A DNA stretch of 64,000 nucleotides from assembly GCF_007970665.1 (NCBI RefSeq), contig NZ_CP042430.1, positions 2,356,001 to 2,420,000 of the forward strand. Direction: 5' to 3'. The notes under the pieces were generated by a model. The model did not search any database. It was not told where the DNA came from and saw only the letters and a program-made list of their open reading frames with translations. Shown piece by piece: positions 7,626-16,598 of the stretch. The first letter of the stretch is position 1. Each line of letters starts with the position of its first letter. Made by a program: the position numbers and the translations under genes. Source of the stretch: Baekduia soli. GTDB taxonomy: Bacteria > Actinomycetota > Thermoleophilia > Solirubrobacterales > Solirubrobacteraceae.

Positions 7626-8050
7626 CCGCGCCCCGCCTCGATCGCGTCGGCCAGCAGCTCGACCTCGCGGTCGGCCAGGTGTGCGAGCCGCGCCTGCACG
7701 GCGCCGCGCAGCGTCGCGGCCCCCGGCGCCGGATCGGCGCGCAGCGCGTCGAGCAGCTCGCAGACCAGGTCGCCCAGCGGCGCGGCGGCCGACGTGCCGC
7801 GCAGACGCGTGGCGAGCGGCGCCAGCGCCGGCAGGCCCGCCGCCTGGACGGCGTCGGCGACGTCGGCGGCGAACACGGCGCGCTCGGCGTCGAAGTGCTC
7901 GATCTCGACCGCCAGGTGCCGCGACCCGCTGTAGGCCGACAGCAGGCTGGCGCGCCCGAACGCGTTGCCGGGCTCCTCGCTGCGGGCCGCGTCGCGCGCG
8001 GCGGCGCCGATCGCGGTGACGACCTCGGCCGGCGTCAGCGGGTTGAGCAT
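7622..8050 (-). CDS. Small helical protein of unknown function, paired with the APH kinase
   Basis: A 142-residue, Ala/Leu/Asp-rich, mostly helical protein starting MLNPLTPAEVVTAIGAA. I recognise no catalytic motif. Its ATG shares one base with the crotonase stop (TGATG) and its stop overlaps the kinase start (ATGA), so the three are co-translated. The gene at 62326-62739 has similar length and composition, shares segments of the type LLSAYSGSRHLA / LLSAFSVTRLLA, and also directly precedes an APH kinase. Such small proteins next to ACAD10-type kinases recall the DUF6285 family, but that identification is tentative. Confidence 0.65.
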   Translation of the reverse strand: MLNPLTPAEVVTAIGAAARDAARSEEPGNAFGRASLLSAYSGSRHLAVEIEHFDAERAVFAADVADAVQAAGLPALAPLATRLRGTSAAAPLGDLVCELLDALRADPAPGAATLRGAVQARLAHLADREVELLADAIEAGRG

Positions 8051-8967
8051 CAGCCGGCGGACGGGTTGCGCCGGCGCCGGTCGAACGGCGGCTCGGGGAA
8101 CGGCGGCGTGCCGTCGGGCAGGTCGCGGCTGACGGTCAGCGGAAACGCGGGCGGGCGCTTCTCGATGAACGACTGCGCGCCCTCGGCCGCGTCGGCGGAC
8201 GCCGCGCGCTCCTCGATGTAGATCGACTCGGCGCGGTGGGCGTCCATGGGGTGGGTGGCTCCGGCCATCTGCCACAGGAGCTGGCGGTTGAGCGCGACGG
8301 AGACCGGCGCGGTGTGCTCCACCATCCTGCGGGCGGTCTCGTAGGCGGCCGGGAGCAGGTCGTCGGCGGGCAGCACCTCGCGCACGAGCCCGGCGGCCAG
8401 CGCCTCGTCGGCGCCGAACACCCGGCCGCTGATCGCCCACTCCAGGGCCGTGCTCATGCCGACGGCGCGGGTCAAGAACCAGCTCGACGCCGCATCCATG
8501 CAGATGCCCCGGCGGCTGAAGACGTAGCCGAACTTCGCGTGCTCGGAGGCCAGGCGGACGTCCATCGGGAGCGGAAACGTCGCGCCGAAGCCGACCCCGG
8601 CCCCGTTGATCGCGCCGACGATCGGCTTCAGGCAGCGGAACATGCGCAGGCAGATGAGGCCGCCGCTGTCGCGCGGGATGTCGCCGGGGCGCAGCTCCTC
8701 CGTGCCGCGCTCGACGGCCCGGTCGCGCACGTCGAAGCCGTTGGTCAGGTCGTAGCCGGCGCAGAACGCGCGGCCGCGCCCGGTGACGACCACCGCGCGG
8801 ACGTCGTCGTCGGCGTCGACGAGGTCCCAGACGAGCAGCAGCTCGCGCTCCATCGCCGCGTCGAGCGCGTTGAGCTGGTCGGGGCGGTTCATCGCGATCG
8901 TCGCGATGCCGTCCTGCACCTCGTAGGTGATCGCGTCGTAGCTCATCGGCTTGGGGGTGAAGGTCAT
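8050..8967 (-). CDS. Crotonase-superfamily protein (enoyl-CoA hydratase-like)
   Basis: A 305-residue protein, start MTFTPKPMSYD. The crotonase fold is shown by NRPDQLNALD, GRGRAFCAGYDL, KPIVGAINGAGVGFG and GRVFGADEALAAGLV. The two classical catalytic glutamates are absent: the oxyanion-helix region reads GVGFGATFPLPMD and the second reads YVFSRRGICMDAASSWF. The last segment resembles the actinobacterial branch with PEAASSW, here DAASSW. It may therefore be an isomerase, hydrolase or other crotonase rather than a hydratase. A poorly conserved Pro/Arg-rich tail of about 40 residues ends it. Start overlaps the phosphatase gene end (ATGA). Confidence 0.75.
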   Translation of the reverse strand: MTFTPKPMSYDAITYEVQDGIATIAMNRPDQLNALDAAMERELLLVWDLVDADDDVRAVVVTGRGRAFCAGYDLTNGFDVRDRAVERGTEELRPGDIPRDSGGLICLRMFRCLKPIVGAINGAGVGFGATFPLPMDVRLASEHAKFGYVFSRRGICMDAASSWFLTRAVGMSTALEWAISGRVFGADEALAAGLVREVLPADDLLPAAYETARRMVEHTAPVSVALNRQLLWQMAGATHPMDAHRAESIYIEERAASADAAEGAQSFIEKRPPAFPLTVSRDLPDGTPPFPEPPFDRRRRNPSAG

Positions 8968-9638
8968 CGGGTCGCCTCCGCGAGCTCGGTGAGGTGGGCG
9001 ATGTCGTTGAAGGTCCGCAGCGCCCAGCGGCCGCTGTCGAGGCGCAGCAGGCGGGTGATCGAGGCGTTCTCGGCGTACAGGAATGCGAAGGCCAGGCTGT
9101 CGGTCGCCTGCCGGCAGGCCTCGGCGATCACGCCGCCGTGCAGGACGGCGACCCCGGTGCCGTCGGGGCCCACGGCATCGGCCATCCGCGCCATGCCGGC
9201 GGTGATCCGCGCCGAGAAGGCGTCCATGTCCTCTGCGTCGGGGATCACGTCCCACCGGCCCGTGGCCAGGATCTCTGCCGAGACCGGGTCGTCGCCCATC
9301 CGCGAGCTGAGCTGGCCCTCCCACTCGCCGAGGTGGACCTCGCGCAGCTCCTCGATCACGACGGGCGCCAGGTCCAGGACGCGGGCCAGCGGCTCGGCGG
9401 TCTGCGCCGTGCGCCGCAGCGGTGTGATGAACAGCCGGCGCGCGTCGGTGCCACGCAGGCGCTGCGCCACGGCGTCGGCCTGCACATGACCGCGGTCGGA
9501 CAGCGGCGGGTCAGAGTGGCCGTCGACGAGGCCCAGCGTGTGGCCGTCGGCGATCCCCGCCGACGAGCCGTGGCGCACGCAGACGATCTCGGTGGCTCCC
9601 GCGGGGAGCGTGAAGGGTCGCTGGAAGTCGCGCGGCAT
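8964..9638 (-). CDS. Histidine phosphatase family protein
   Basis: A 224-residue protein with the RHG signature CVRHGSS (His23) and the second catalytic region GVAVLHGGVIAE, so a phosphohistidine-mechanism phosphatase. The start at 9638 (MPRDFQRPF) is chosen over a longer frame because the palindromic operator and the divergent synthetase promoter lie just upstream. It is the first gene of the minus-strand operon ending near 3177. Together with the APH kinase it gives the operon both a phosphorylating and a dephosphorylating enzyme. The substrate is unknown. A second family member is at 15915-16598. Confidence 0.8.
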   Translation of the reverse strand: MPRDFQRPFTLPAGATEIVCVRHGSSAGIADGHTLGLVDGHSDPPLSDRGHVQADAVAQRLRGTDARRLFITPLRRTAQTAEPLARVLDLAPVVIEELREVHLGEWEGQLSSRMGDDPVSAEILATGRWDVIPDAEDMDAFSARITAGMARMADAVGPDGTGVAVLHGGVIAEACRQATDSLAFAFLYAENASITRLLRLDSGRWALRTFNDIAHLTELAEATR

Positions 9639-9678
9639 CGCCGCCGCCGACTGTAGGTGGGGACGGGGTCGATCGCGT

Positions 9679-9696
9679 CCTGGCGAAAGCGCCAGT
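9679..9696. promoter_or_regulatory. Operator-like palindrome (site A)
   Basis: CCTGGCGAAAGCGCCAGT matches 15 of 18 positions of the best family palindrome ACTGGCGCTAGCGCCAGT. It lies near the middle of the 100-bp gap between divergent histidine phosphatase and acyl-CoA synthetase genes, 40 and 42 nt from their starts. Confidence 0.65.
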
Positions 9697-9738
9697 TCTC
9701 GACCGCGGGACCGGCTGGTTGGATGCCGGGAGGTGTCC

Positions 9739-11328
9739 GTGACCCCTGCCATGCGCGCGCTGACGACGCTGCCTGCGGTGCTCGACGCGGCGGCCGAGCG
9801 CGACGGCGACCGGATCGTCCTGCACGCCGACGGGCGCGACGTCGGCACGGCGGAGCTGCACGCGGGCTCCCTGCACGTCGCGGGGGCGCTGCGCGCCTGG
9901 GGCATCCGCCCGGGCGACCGTGCCGCGATCATGATGGCCAACGTCCCGGAGTTCATCTCCGTGTGGTTCGGCATCTCGCGGGCGGGCGTCATCGAGGTCC
10001 CCGTCCACTGCGCCTACCGCGGCCCGCTGCTGGAGCACATCCTCTCGGAGTCCGGCGTGCGGATCCTGTTCTGCGACGCCGAGTTCGTCGACCGCCTCGG
10101 GCCGCTGAGCCTGCCTGGCCTCGAGCACATCGTGGTGCGCGGGGAGTCCGACACGTCCGCCGTCCCGGCGCAGGCGGCGGTGCACCCGCTGGCCGAGGCG
10201 CTCAGCGCCGACCCGGACCCCGATCCGCCGGTGGTCTCGCCCGGCGATGTCTCCTGCGTGCTCTACACGTCGGGCACCACGGGCCCGGCCAAGGGCGTGG
10301 TGCTGCCGCACACGGCCAACCTGCGGCTGGCGACGGCCAACATCGAGCTCATGCGCTACTCGGCGCAGGACGTCCTCTACACCGCGTTCCCGCTCTTCCA
10401 CGTCAACGCCAAGTTCACGTCGGTCTGCTCGACGCTGCTCATCGGCGGCCGCCTGGTCCTCGACGACCGCTTCAGCGCCTCGCGCTTCTGGGACATCATG
10501 CGCGAGCACGGGGTCACCTCCTTCAACTACATGGGCTCGCTGCTGACGATCCTGGCCAAGCAGCCGCGCGGGCCCGGCGACCGCGACCACGGCGTGGTCA
10601 AGGCCTACGGCGGCGCGTGCCCCGGCGATCTGTGGACGGAGTTCGAGGAGCGCTTCGGCGTCCACATCGGTGAGCACTACGGCATGACGGAGACCGGCAT
10701 CACGACGTGGAACACGTTCGAGGAGCGCCGGACGGGCTCCTGCGGACGCGCCGCCCCGTGGTACGAGGTGCGCGTCGCACGCCCCGACGACGTCGAGTGC
10801 GAGGTGGGGGAGGTCGGCGAGATCCAGGTGCGCCCGCGCGATCCCGACATCATGCTGCGCGAGTACTGGGCGCGGCCGGACGCGACGATCGAGGCGTTCC
10901 GCAACTTCTGGTTCCACACCGGCGACCGCGCCCGGATGGACGAGGACGGGTTCTTCTACTACGTCGACCGCCTCAAGGACTCCATCCGCCGGCGCGGCGA
11001 GAACATCTCCTCCTACGACGTCGAGAACGTGGTCAACGGCTTCCCGTCGGTCGTGGAGTGCGCGGCCTACGGCGTGCCGTCCGAGCTCGGCGAGGACGAC
11101 GTCATGGTCGCCGTCGTCTGGGAGCCGGGCGCCGAGCCGCGCTTCGAGGAGCTCATCGCCCACTGCGACGAGCGCCTGGCCGACTTCGCCACCCCGCGCT
11201 ACCTGCGAGCCTGTGCCGAGCTGCCCAAGACCCCGAGCCAGCGGGTGCAGAAGTTCAAGCTGCGCGAGGAGGGCGTCACGCCCGACACGATCGACCGCGG
11301 CGACCGCATCGGCGCCCGGCGCCGCTGA
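9739..11328 (+). CDS. AMP-dependent acyl-CoA synthetase (CaiC-like)
   Basis: A 529-residue class I adenylate-forming enzyme that activates a carboxylic acid to acyl-AMP and then acyl-CoA. The P-loop-like motif LYTSGTTGPAKG, HYGMTETG and the hinge/C-terminal region RLKDSIRRRGENISSYDVE are present, followed by a catalytic-lysine region near PSQRVQKFK. The GTG at 9739 is chosen for GGGAGG five nt upstream. Its closest relative in the window is the synthetase at 27373-28974, which shares the RLKDSIRRRGENISSY segment; this branch includes crotonobetaine/carnitine-CoA ligase. It is convergent with the next synthetase. Substrate unknown. Confidence 0.85.
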   Translation: MTPAMRALTTLPAVLDAAAERDGDRIVLHADGRDVGTAELHAGSLHVAGALRAWGIRPGDRAAIMMANVPEFISVWFGISRAGVIEVPVHCAYRGPLLEHILSESGVRILFCDAEFVDRLGPLSLPGLEHIVVRGESDTSAVPAQAAVHPLAEALSADPDPDPPVVSPGDVSCVLYTSGTTGPAKGVVLPHTANLRLATANIELMRYSAQDVLYTAFPLFHVNAKFTSVCSTLLIGGRLVLDDRFSASRFWDIMREHGVTSFNYMGSLLTILAKQPRGPGDRDHGVVKAYGGACPGDLWTEFEERFGVHIGEHYGMTETGITTWNTFEERRTGSCGRAAPWYEVRVARPDDVECEVGEVGEIQVRPRDPDIMLREYWARPDATIEAFRNFWFHTGDRARMDEDGFFYYVDRLKDSIRRRGENISSYDVENVVNGFPSVVECAAYGVPSELGEDDVMVAVVWEPGAEPRFEELIAHCDERLADFATPRYLRACAELPKTPSQRVQKFKLREEGVTPDTIDRGDRIGARRR

Positions 11329-11335
11329 GCGCCCC

Positions 11336-12973
11336 TCAGAGCCCGGCGCCGTGCAAGGCGCCGTCCTCCCCGGTGAGCAGGCCCTTCATCACGCGGCCCA
11401 TCGCGTTGCGAGGCAGCGCGTCCAGGAAGTCGACCCTGGCCGGCACCTTGTAGTCGGCCAGCCGCTCGCGGCACCAGGCGATGAGCTCGGCCTCGGTGGG
11501 CGGCGGGTCGGTGGAGGCCACGACGACGCCGCGCACGTCCTCGCCGAGGACGGGGTTGGGCATGGGCACGGCGGCGGCCTCGAGGATCCCGGGGTGCTCG
11601 CCGAGCACGCCCTCGACCTCGGCCGAGGAGATGTTCAGCCCGCCGCGGCGGATGATCTGCTTCGAGCGGTCCACGAAGAACACGAACCCGGCGTCGTCGA
11701 TGAGCGCCATGTCGCCCGTGTGCAGCCAGCCGTCGCGCAGCGCCAGCCGCGAGGCCTCCTCGTCGCGCACGTAGCGCGACATGGAGCTCGGCCCGCGCAG
11801 GCACAGCTCGCCGGGCTCGCCGACGGCGGCCGGGGTGCCGTCCTCGGCGAGCACCGTGTGCTCGATCCAGGGGTGGAACGTCGTGCGGCCGATGGACATC
11901 CCGTTGGCGCCCAGGCGCTGCAGGGCCTCCGGGTGGTCATCGTTGATGAGCATCATCCCGGAGGTGCCGCCCTCGGTCAGGCCGTAGACGTTGACGACCT
12001 CGACGCCCCAGCCCTGGCCGATCTCCTCCCAGACTCGCCGGTAGAAGCTCGCCGGGCCGGGCTGGGCGCCGTAGCAGACGCGGCGCAGCGCGGGGAAGCG
12101 CAGCGCGGCGATCTCCTCCTTCGTCAGCCGGGCGAAGATGAGCTGCAGGACCGCGGAGATGAGGAAGATGGAGGTCGTGCCGTAGCGCTCCATGCGCTCC
12201 AGCGTCCCGCGGACGTCGAACTCGGTGTCGATGACGTACGTGCAGCCGGCGACGAGCGCGGCGAGCTGGTTGGTGTGGCAGCCCGTGCTCGTGAAGAACG
12301 GCGCGAAGCCCTGGTAGACGCTCGTCGCGTCCAGGCCCCACAGCGGCACGGACTGGTGTCCGCAGGCCACCGACTCGGCGTGGGTCAGCCCGACGGCCTT
12401 GGGGTTGCCCGTGGTGCCCGAGGTGAAGATCCAGTCGGCGTCGTCGAGCTCGCCGACCGTCGTGCGCGGGTGGCCCGGGTCGCCGTCGTCCAGCGCCTGC
12501 GCGAGGCTCGCGCCCAGCACCGGCTCGTCCGCGACCTCGATGAGCACGGCGTCGCCGAGGGACGGCTGCAGCTCGGACAGCAGGCCGGCGTAGGCCGGGG
12601 CGAACACGATCGCGGCGGGGGCGACGAACTCGAGCACGAACGCGAGCTCGCGGGCCACGTAGCGCGTGTTGAGCGGGACGTTGATCGCGCCGAGGCGGTG
12701 GACGGCGTGGTAGGTGAGGATGGCCTCGGCCGCGCCGTCGTTGGCCAGCAGGATCCCGACCCGGTCGCCCTTGCCGACCCCGGCGGCGGCCAGCGAGGCC
12801 GACAGCCGGGCCGCGTCGTCGCGCAGCTGCGCATAGGTCCGGGCGACCTCCGTGCCCGTCAGCAGGCTGGACGCGAGGATCGCCGGGTGATCGGCGCGAT
12901 CGGCCGCGCGGGCGTCGAGCAGGTCGGGGACGGTGCGCTCGGCGACGGAGGCCGGCAGCGGGCGCTGACTCAT
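11336..12973 (-). CDS. AMP-dependent acyl-CoA synthetase
   Basis: A 545-residue adenylate-forming CoA ligase. Seen: IFTSGTTGNPKAVGLTHAE, the VYGLTEGG acceptor-site motif, the hinge MALIDDAGFVFFVDRSKQIIRRGGLNISSAEVE, and the C-terminal lysine region PRNAMGRVMKG. It has the full length of the family. Its gene is divergent from the frameshifted synthetase at 13074, with a shared operator-like palindrome between them, and ends seven nt from the convergent synthetase at 9739. It is only distantly similar to its neighbours, so this is a collection of ligases rather than a fresh tandem duplication. The acid it activates cannot be told from sequence. Confidence 0.85.
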   Translation of the reverse strand: MSQRPLPASVAERTVPDLLDARAADRADHPAILASSLLTGTEVARTYAQLRDDAARLSASLAAAGVGKGDRVGILLANDGAAEAILTYHAVHRLGAINVPLNTRYVARELAFVLEFVAPAAIVFAPAYAGLLSELQPSLGDAVLIEVADEPVLGASLAQALDDGDPGHPRTTVGELDDADWIFTSGTTGNPKAVGLTHAESVACGHQSVPLWGLDATSVYQGFAPFFTSTGCHTNQLAALVAGCTYVIDTEFDVRGTLERMERYGTTSIFLISAVLQLIFARLTKEEIAALRFPALRRVCYGAQPGPASFYRRVWEEIGQGWGVEVVNVYGLTEGGTSGMMLINDDHPEALQRLGANGMSIGRTTFHPWIEHTVLAEDGTPAAVGEPGELCLRGPSSMSRYVRDEEASRLALRDGWLHTGDMALIDDAGFVFFVDRSKQIIRRGGLNISSAEVEGVLGEHPGILEAAAVPMPNPVLGEDVRGVVVASTDPPPTEAELIAWCRERLADYKVPARVDFLDALPRNAMGRVMKGLLTGEDGALHGAGL

Positions 12974-13010
12974 GTCTCATGCACCCTCGCCCGTCGCGCC
13001 GCGCGCGCCT

Positions 13011-13028
13011 ACTGTCAGTAGCGCCAGT
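13011..13028. promoter_or_regulatory. Operator-like palindrome (site B)
   Basis: ACTGTCAGTAGCGCCAGT matches 15 of 18 positions of the family palindrome. It is in the 100-bp divergent gap between two acyl-CoA synthetase genes, 37 nt from the minus-strand start and 45 nt from the plus-strand start. Confidence 0.65.
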
Positions 13029-13073
13029 GCCGCGTGGCGAGCGCCGGGGCCGGCCGCGCGAGATGATGGGTTC

Positions 13074-14523
13074 ATGGACTGGTCCTATCCGCTGCGCGCC
13101 GCCTGTGAGCGCCATCCGCGCCGCGTCGCGGTGCGCCACCGCGGCCGTGAGCTGACCTTCGCCGAGCTGGAGGCGGGCGTCGCCGGCCTCGCCCAGGGCC
13201 TGTCCGACCGCGGGCTGGCCGGCCGCGCCGTGGCCTGGATCCTGCCCAACGCCCCCGAGGCCGTCGAGCTGTCGATGGCGCTGGCGCGCGTGGGGCCGTC
13301 GGTGTGCCCTCAACGACCGCCTCACCCAGGACGAGCTCGCGTTCATCGCCGACGACGCGGGCGCCGAGCTGCTCGTCACGACCCCGGGCCGCGACGGCCT
13401 GCCCCCCGACATCCCCGTCGCGACCGTGGACGAGCTGCGTGCCCTGCCGGGTCCCGCCGAGCTGCCCGACGTCCCCGACGACGCCGTGGCGACCATCATG
13501 TACACGTCGGGCACGACCGGCGTGCCCAAGGGCGTGGCGCGCACGCACCGTGCCAACGCCTGGAACGTGGTCAACTCGGCGCTGGGTTCGCCGCGGACAC
13601 CGGAGGACGTCGAGCTCTTCAACCTGCCGGCGTTCGGCATCGGCCTGCTGCACTTCGCGATCCCCGCGCTGCTCGGCGGCGCCACGCTGGTGCTCGACGG
13701 CGCGTTCGACCCGGCCCGGGTCTGGGCGCTGCTGGGCGCCGGCGACGTCACCCGCACGTTCCTGGCGCCGACGATGATCAGCGCGATGCTCGCGGTCCCC
13801 GCCCAGGAGCGCCACGACGTCTCCTCGCTGCAGGTCGTCTACTGCGCCTACGAGTTCGCCCCGCGGCTGCGCGAGCGGGCGCTGGAGCGCTTCGGCGACG
13901 TCTTCGTCTACATGTACGGGTTGACCGAGGCGCAGCTGACGTGCACGCGCCCCGGCGACTTCACCGCCAAGCCCGGCAGCGTGGGCACCGCGATGGGCGC
14001 GCTTCGCCTGCGGATCGTCGGCGACGACGGGACGCCGCTGCCGGCCGGCGAGGTGGGGGAGATCGCGCTCCAGGGGCCGTCGACGATGGCCGGCTACCAC
14101 GGGCGGCCGGAGGAGACTGCGGCGACGCTGCGCGACGGCTGGGTGCACACGGGCGACCTGGGGCGCATCGACGCCGACGGCGACCTGCACTACGTCGGGC
14201 GCAGCAAGGAGATGATCAAGACCGGCGGGTTCAGCGTCGATCCGACCGAGGTCGAGCAGGTCCTGCTGACGCTGCCGGGCATCGCGGAGGCCGCCGTCGT
14301 CGGCGTCGCCGACGAGCACTGGGGCGAGATGGTCGTGGCGTTCGCCGCACCGCCGGGGCCGGCGGGCGAGGCCGAGGTCATCGCCGCCTGCCGTGCGCGC
14401 CTGGCCGGCTACAAGGTGCCCAAGAAGGTGCGCTTCCTCGATGCGCTGCCGCTCAACGCCACGGGCAAGGTCCAGCGCGGGGCGCTCCGGGCGCTCCTGG
14501 CGCCCGGAGCCCCTGGTCCGTGA
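13074..14523 (+). pseudogene. Acyl-CoA synthetase interrupted by a frameshift near 13292-13309
   Basis: An adenylate-forming CoA ligase of about 483 residues if repaired. The N-terminal 73 codons (MDWSYPLRAACERHP to ELSMALARVG) are in one frame. From LNDRLTQDELAFIADD (13309) the protein continues in another frame through MYTSGTTGVPKGVARTH, YMYGLTEAQ, GRSKEMIKTGGFSVDPTEVEQ and the lysine region NATGKVQRG. Adding one G to the G4 run at 13292-13295 and one at 13306 gives VGAVGVALNDRLT; removing one C would give VGPSVCLNDRLT. Everything else is intact, so a sequencing deletion is more likely than real loss. The start is 45 nt from an operator-like palindrome shared with the divergent synthetase. 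Confidence 0.75.
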
Positions 14524-14524
14524 C

Positions 14525-15361
14525 TCAGCCGGCCGCGGCCGCGCCGGTGCGCGAGGACACGAACGCGTCGACGAGCTCGGCCAGGCCGGCGGGGTCCTCG
14601 AACATCGGGTAGTGGCCGATGTCGGGCAGGATCCGCACCTCGGCCTGCTCGCCGATGAGCTCGGCCGAGAGCCGGATGAGCGGCTCGGGCACCCAGAAGT
14701 CGTCGGCGCCCTTGATGATCAGCACGGGGCAGCGGACGTCGCCGAGCTGGTCGCGCACATCGTGGGAGGCCCATCCCTGGATGTCGCCGTTGCCGGCCTG
14801 GTGGGCGTTCTGGTGCTGCCACCAGAGCTCCTTGACCTTCTCGGGGTCGGCGAGCATCGGCTTGCCCAGCGACTCGACGGCCGCGTACTCCAGGAACGGC
14901 TTCCAGGCCGTCGACCAGGCCGGGCGCTCCAGCTCGGCGGGGAACGGCAGGATCGGCGAGCCCCACGCCAGCCCCTCCATCGGCACGATGGCCAGGAAGT
15001 CCTCGCTGTGGTTGGCCGCCAGGTCGAACGCGATGCAGCCGCCGATCGAGCAGCCGATCATGACGGGCTTGGAGCCGACGCACACCTCCTGGGCGAAGCG
15101 GTGGACGAACTCCGCGTGCTGGTTGATCGTGCGGTGCGGCTCCCAGCCCACGGGGTAGGAGCGCGAGTGGCCGGGCAGGTCCAGGGCCAGCCCGCGGTAG
15201 CCCCGCTGCGCCAGCAGCGGCAGCAGGTACTGGTACTCGCGGGAGTCGGCCCCGGCGGTGTGCACGCACACCACGGGCGTCCCCTCGCCGCACGCGTCGT
15301 AGAACGTCCGCGTGCCGTCGATGGAGACGTAGTGGCCGGTGATCGGCGCGTCGGTGCTCAC
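14525..15361 (-). CDS. Alpha/beta hydrolase
   Basis: A 278-residue alpha/beta-hydrolase-fold enzyme. TPVVCVHTAGAD is the oxyanion region, IGCSIGG carries the nucleophile Ser105, GADDFWVPE the acidic residue and IGHYPMFEDP the catalytic histidine. It starts from a GTG (STDAPITGHYVSIDG) overlapping the stop of the preceding small gene by GTGA, so the two are coupled. The acyl-CoA surroundings suggest an esterase, or a C-C hydrolase acting on a ring-cleavage product, but the sequence does not decide. Its stop is one base from the convergent synthetase stop. Confidence 0.8.
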   Translation of the reverse strand: MSTDAPITGHYVSIDGTRTFYDACGEGTPVVCVHTAGADSREYQYLLPLLAQRGYRGLALDLPGHSRSYPVGWEPHRTINQHAEFVHRFAQEVCVGSKPVMIGCSIGGCIAFDLAANHSEDFLAIVPMEGLAWGSPILPFPAELERPAWSTAWKPFLEYAAVESLGKPMLADPEKVKELWWQHQNAHQAGNGDIQGWASHDVRDQLGDVRCPVLIIKGADDFWVPEPLIRLSAELIGEQAEVRILPDIGHYPMFEDPAGLAELVDAFVSSRTGAAAAG

Positions 15362-15800
15362 GCGATCGCCTCCGCGCCGACGGCCGTCCGCGCGAGGCAG
15401 CCGGCCAGCCGCATGCTCGCGATGTGCATGCGCCCGGCCTCGATGCCGTTGCCCTCGATGGCGATCTCCGGCGGCCGGTAGCCGCCGCCCGCCGCCTCGA
15501 TCTCCTCGACGGTGTCGAGGTAGCGCGAGCCGGCCGAGACGAGGTCGGTGAACGTCCGCTCGCCCGTGCCGAGCATGGTCCACGCCTCGGGCGAGCCCGA
15601 CAGCTTGAACGTGTAGCCGAAGACGGGGATGAAGTCGAAGACCTCGATCACCCGTCCGCGGTAGACCTTCAGCCACAGGCGCTGGGCGCCGGCCTCGATC
15701 AGGATCGAGCCGTCGAACCACCGCGCCTCGGCCACGAACTCCTCGTCGGCGTGCAACGCCTCCAAGAACCGCTCCTGGAACCCGTATCCCCGAGCTGCAT
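15358..15800 (-). pseudogene. Small unknown protein, frameshifted near its start
   Basis: About 147 residues if repaired. The body reads GFQERFLEALHADEEF, RLWLKVYRGRVIEVFDF, GYTFKLSGSPEAWTMLGTG, PEIAIEGNGIEAGRMHIASM. The only good start is the ATG at 15800, with GAGGGG eight nt upstream, but it is one base out of frame with the body. Adding one base to the C4 run at 15788-15791 (G4 on the coding strand) gives MQLGGYGFQERF and restores one frame. Otherwise translation could begin at TTG 15765. The profile resembles SCP2-like or small lipid-binding proteins but I do not recognise the family. It is coupled to the hydrolase gene by a GTGA overlap. Confidence 0.6.
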
Positions 15801-15828
15801 GGTCCGATCCCCTCGATGAAGTTGTAGG

Positions 15829-15844
15829 CCTACCGTCCGGTCGA
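15829..15844. promoter_or_regulatory. CCTACCG-type half palindrome, candidate TetR site
   Basis: CCTACCGTCCGGTCGA resembles the near-perfect palindrome CCTACCGTGCGGTAGG at 39137 upstream of the 2-oxoacid dehydrogenase genes. It lies in the divergent gap between the small hydrolase-partner gene and the histidine phosphatase, 28 nt from the first start. The right half is degenerate. The left side also forms GTAGGCCTAC at 15824-15833. Confidence 0.4.
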
Positions 15845-15914
15845 CCCTCGGGCGACCCTAACCCGCCACCCGAGCACGCGTCAACGCGGGGGACGATCTG
15901 GCAGGCTGCCTGCC

Positions 15915-16598
15915 ATGCCCAGCGTCCTCCTCGTCCGCCACGGCCAGGCCTCCTACGGCGGCGAGGACTACGACGTGCTGTCCGAGATCGGCCACCGCCA
16001 GGCCGCCGTGCTGGCGGGCGAGCTGCAGCGCCGCGGCGTGGACATCCACCGGCTCGTCAGCGGCGGCCTGAACCGCCAGCGCGACACCGCGGCGGCCTTC
16101 GCGGCCACCACGGGCCTGGAGGTCGAGGTCGACCCGGGGTGGGACGAGTACGACTCCCAGGACGTCCTGACCCACCACTCCACCAGCGACGCACGGCTGG
16201 ACCGCAAGCCGGGCGAGCCGACGACGTCGATCTCCTCGCGCGACTTCCAGGACCTGCTCGACGGGGTGCTGACCGACTGGATCACCGCCGGCGACGCGAG
16301 CCCGGCGGCCGAGCCCTGGACCGCCTTCGACGCGCGGGTGCGCGCCGCGATGGACCGCGTGATCGACAGCCTGGGATCCGGCCAGACCGCGCTCGTCGTG
16401 TCCTCGGGCGGCACGATCGGCGGCATCTGCGCGGCGCTGCTGGGAATGCCGCCCACCGACCTCGTGACGTTCAACCGCGTGGCCGTCAACACCGGCATCA
16501 CGCGCCTGGTCTCGGGCCGCTCGGGCGTGACGCTCGTCACCTTCAACGAGCACGGCCACCTCGACGGGATGGGCCCGGAGCTGCGGACCTACCGCTGA
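15915..16598 (+). CDS. Histidine phosphatase family protein
   Basis: A 227-residue phosphoglycerate-mutase-fold phosphatase. It begins MPSVLLVRHGQASYGG, so the phospho-accepting His9 sits in an RHG motif, and ALVVSSGGTIGG carries the second catalytic region with Ser in place of the usual His before the GG. Family members dephosphorylate small metabolites or act on phospho-CoA-like compounds. It is monocistronic, overlaps the convergent enoyl-CoA hydratase by 10 nt, and is divergent from the hydrolase pair across a gap carrying a CCTACCG-type site. It is the second such phosphatase in the window, after 8964-9638. Confidence 0.8.
   Translation: MPSVLLVRHGQASYGGEDYDVLSEIGHRQAAVLAGELQRRGVDIHRLVSGGLNRQRDTAAAFAATTGLEVEVDPGWDEYDSQDVLTHHSTSDARLDRKPGEPTTSISSRDFQDLLDGVLTDWITAGDASPAAEPWTAFDARVRAAMDRVIDSLGSGQTALVVSSGGTIGGICAALLGMPPTDLVTFNRVAVNTGITRLVSGRSGVTLVTFNEHGHLDGMGPELRTYR

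Noticed and set aside
9639-9992. Longer N-terminus for the histidine phosphatase
   Set aside because: It would cover the palindrome and the divergent synthetase start; the conserved domain begins at the chosen Met.
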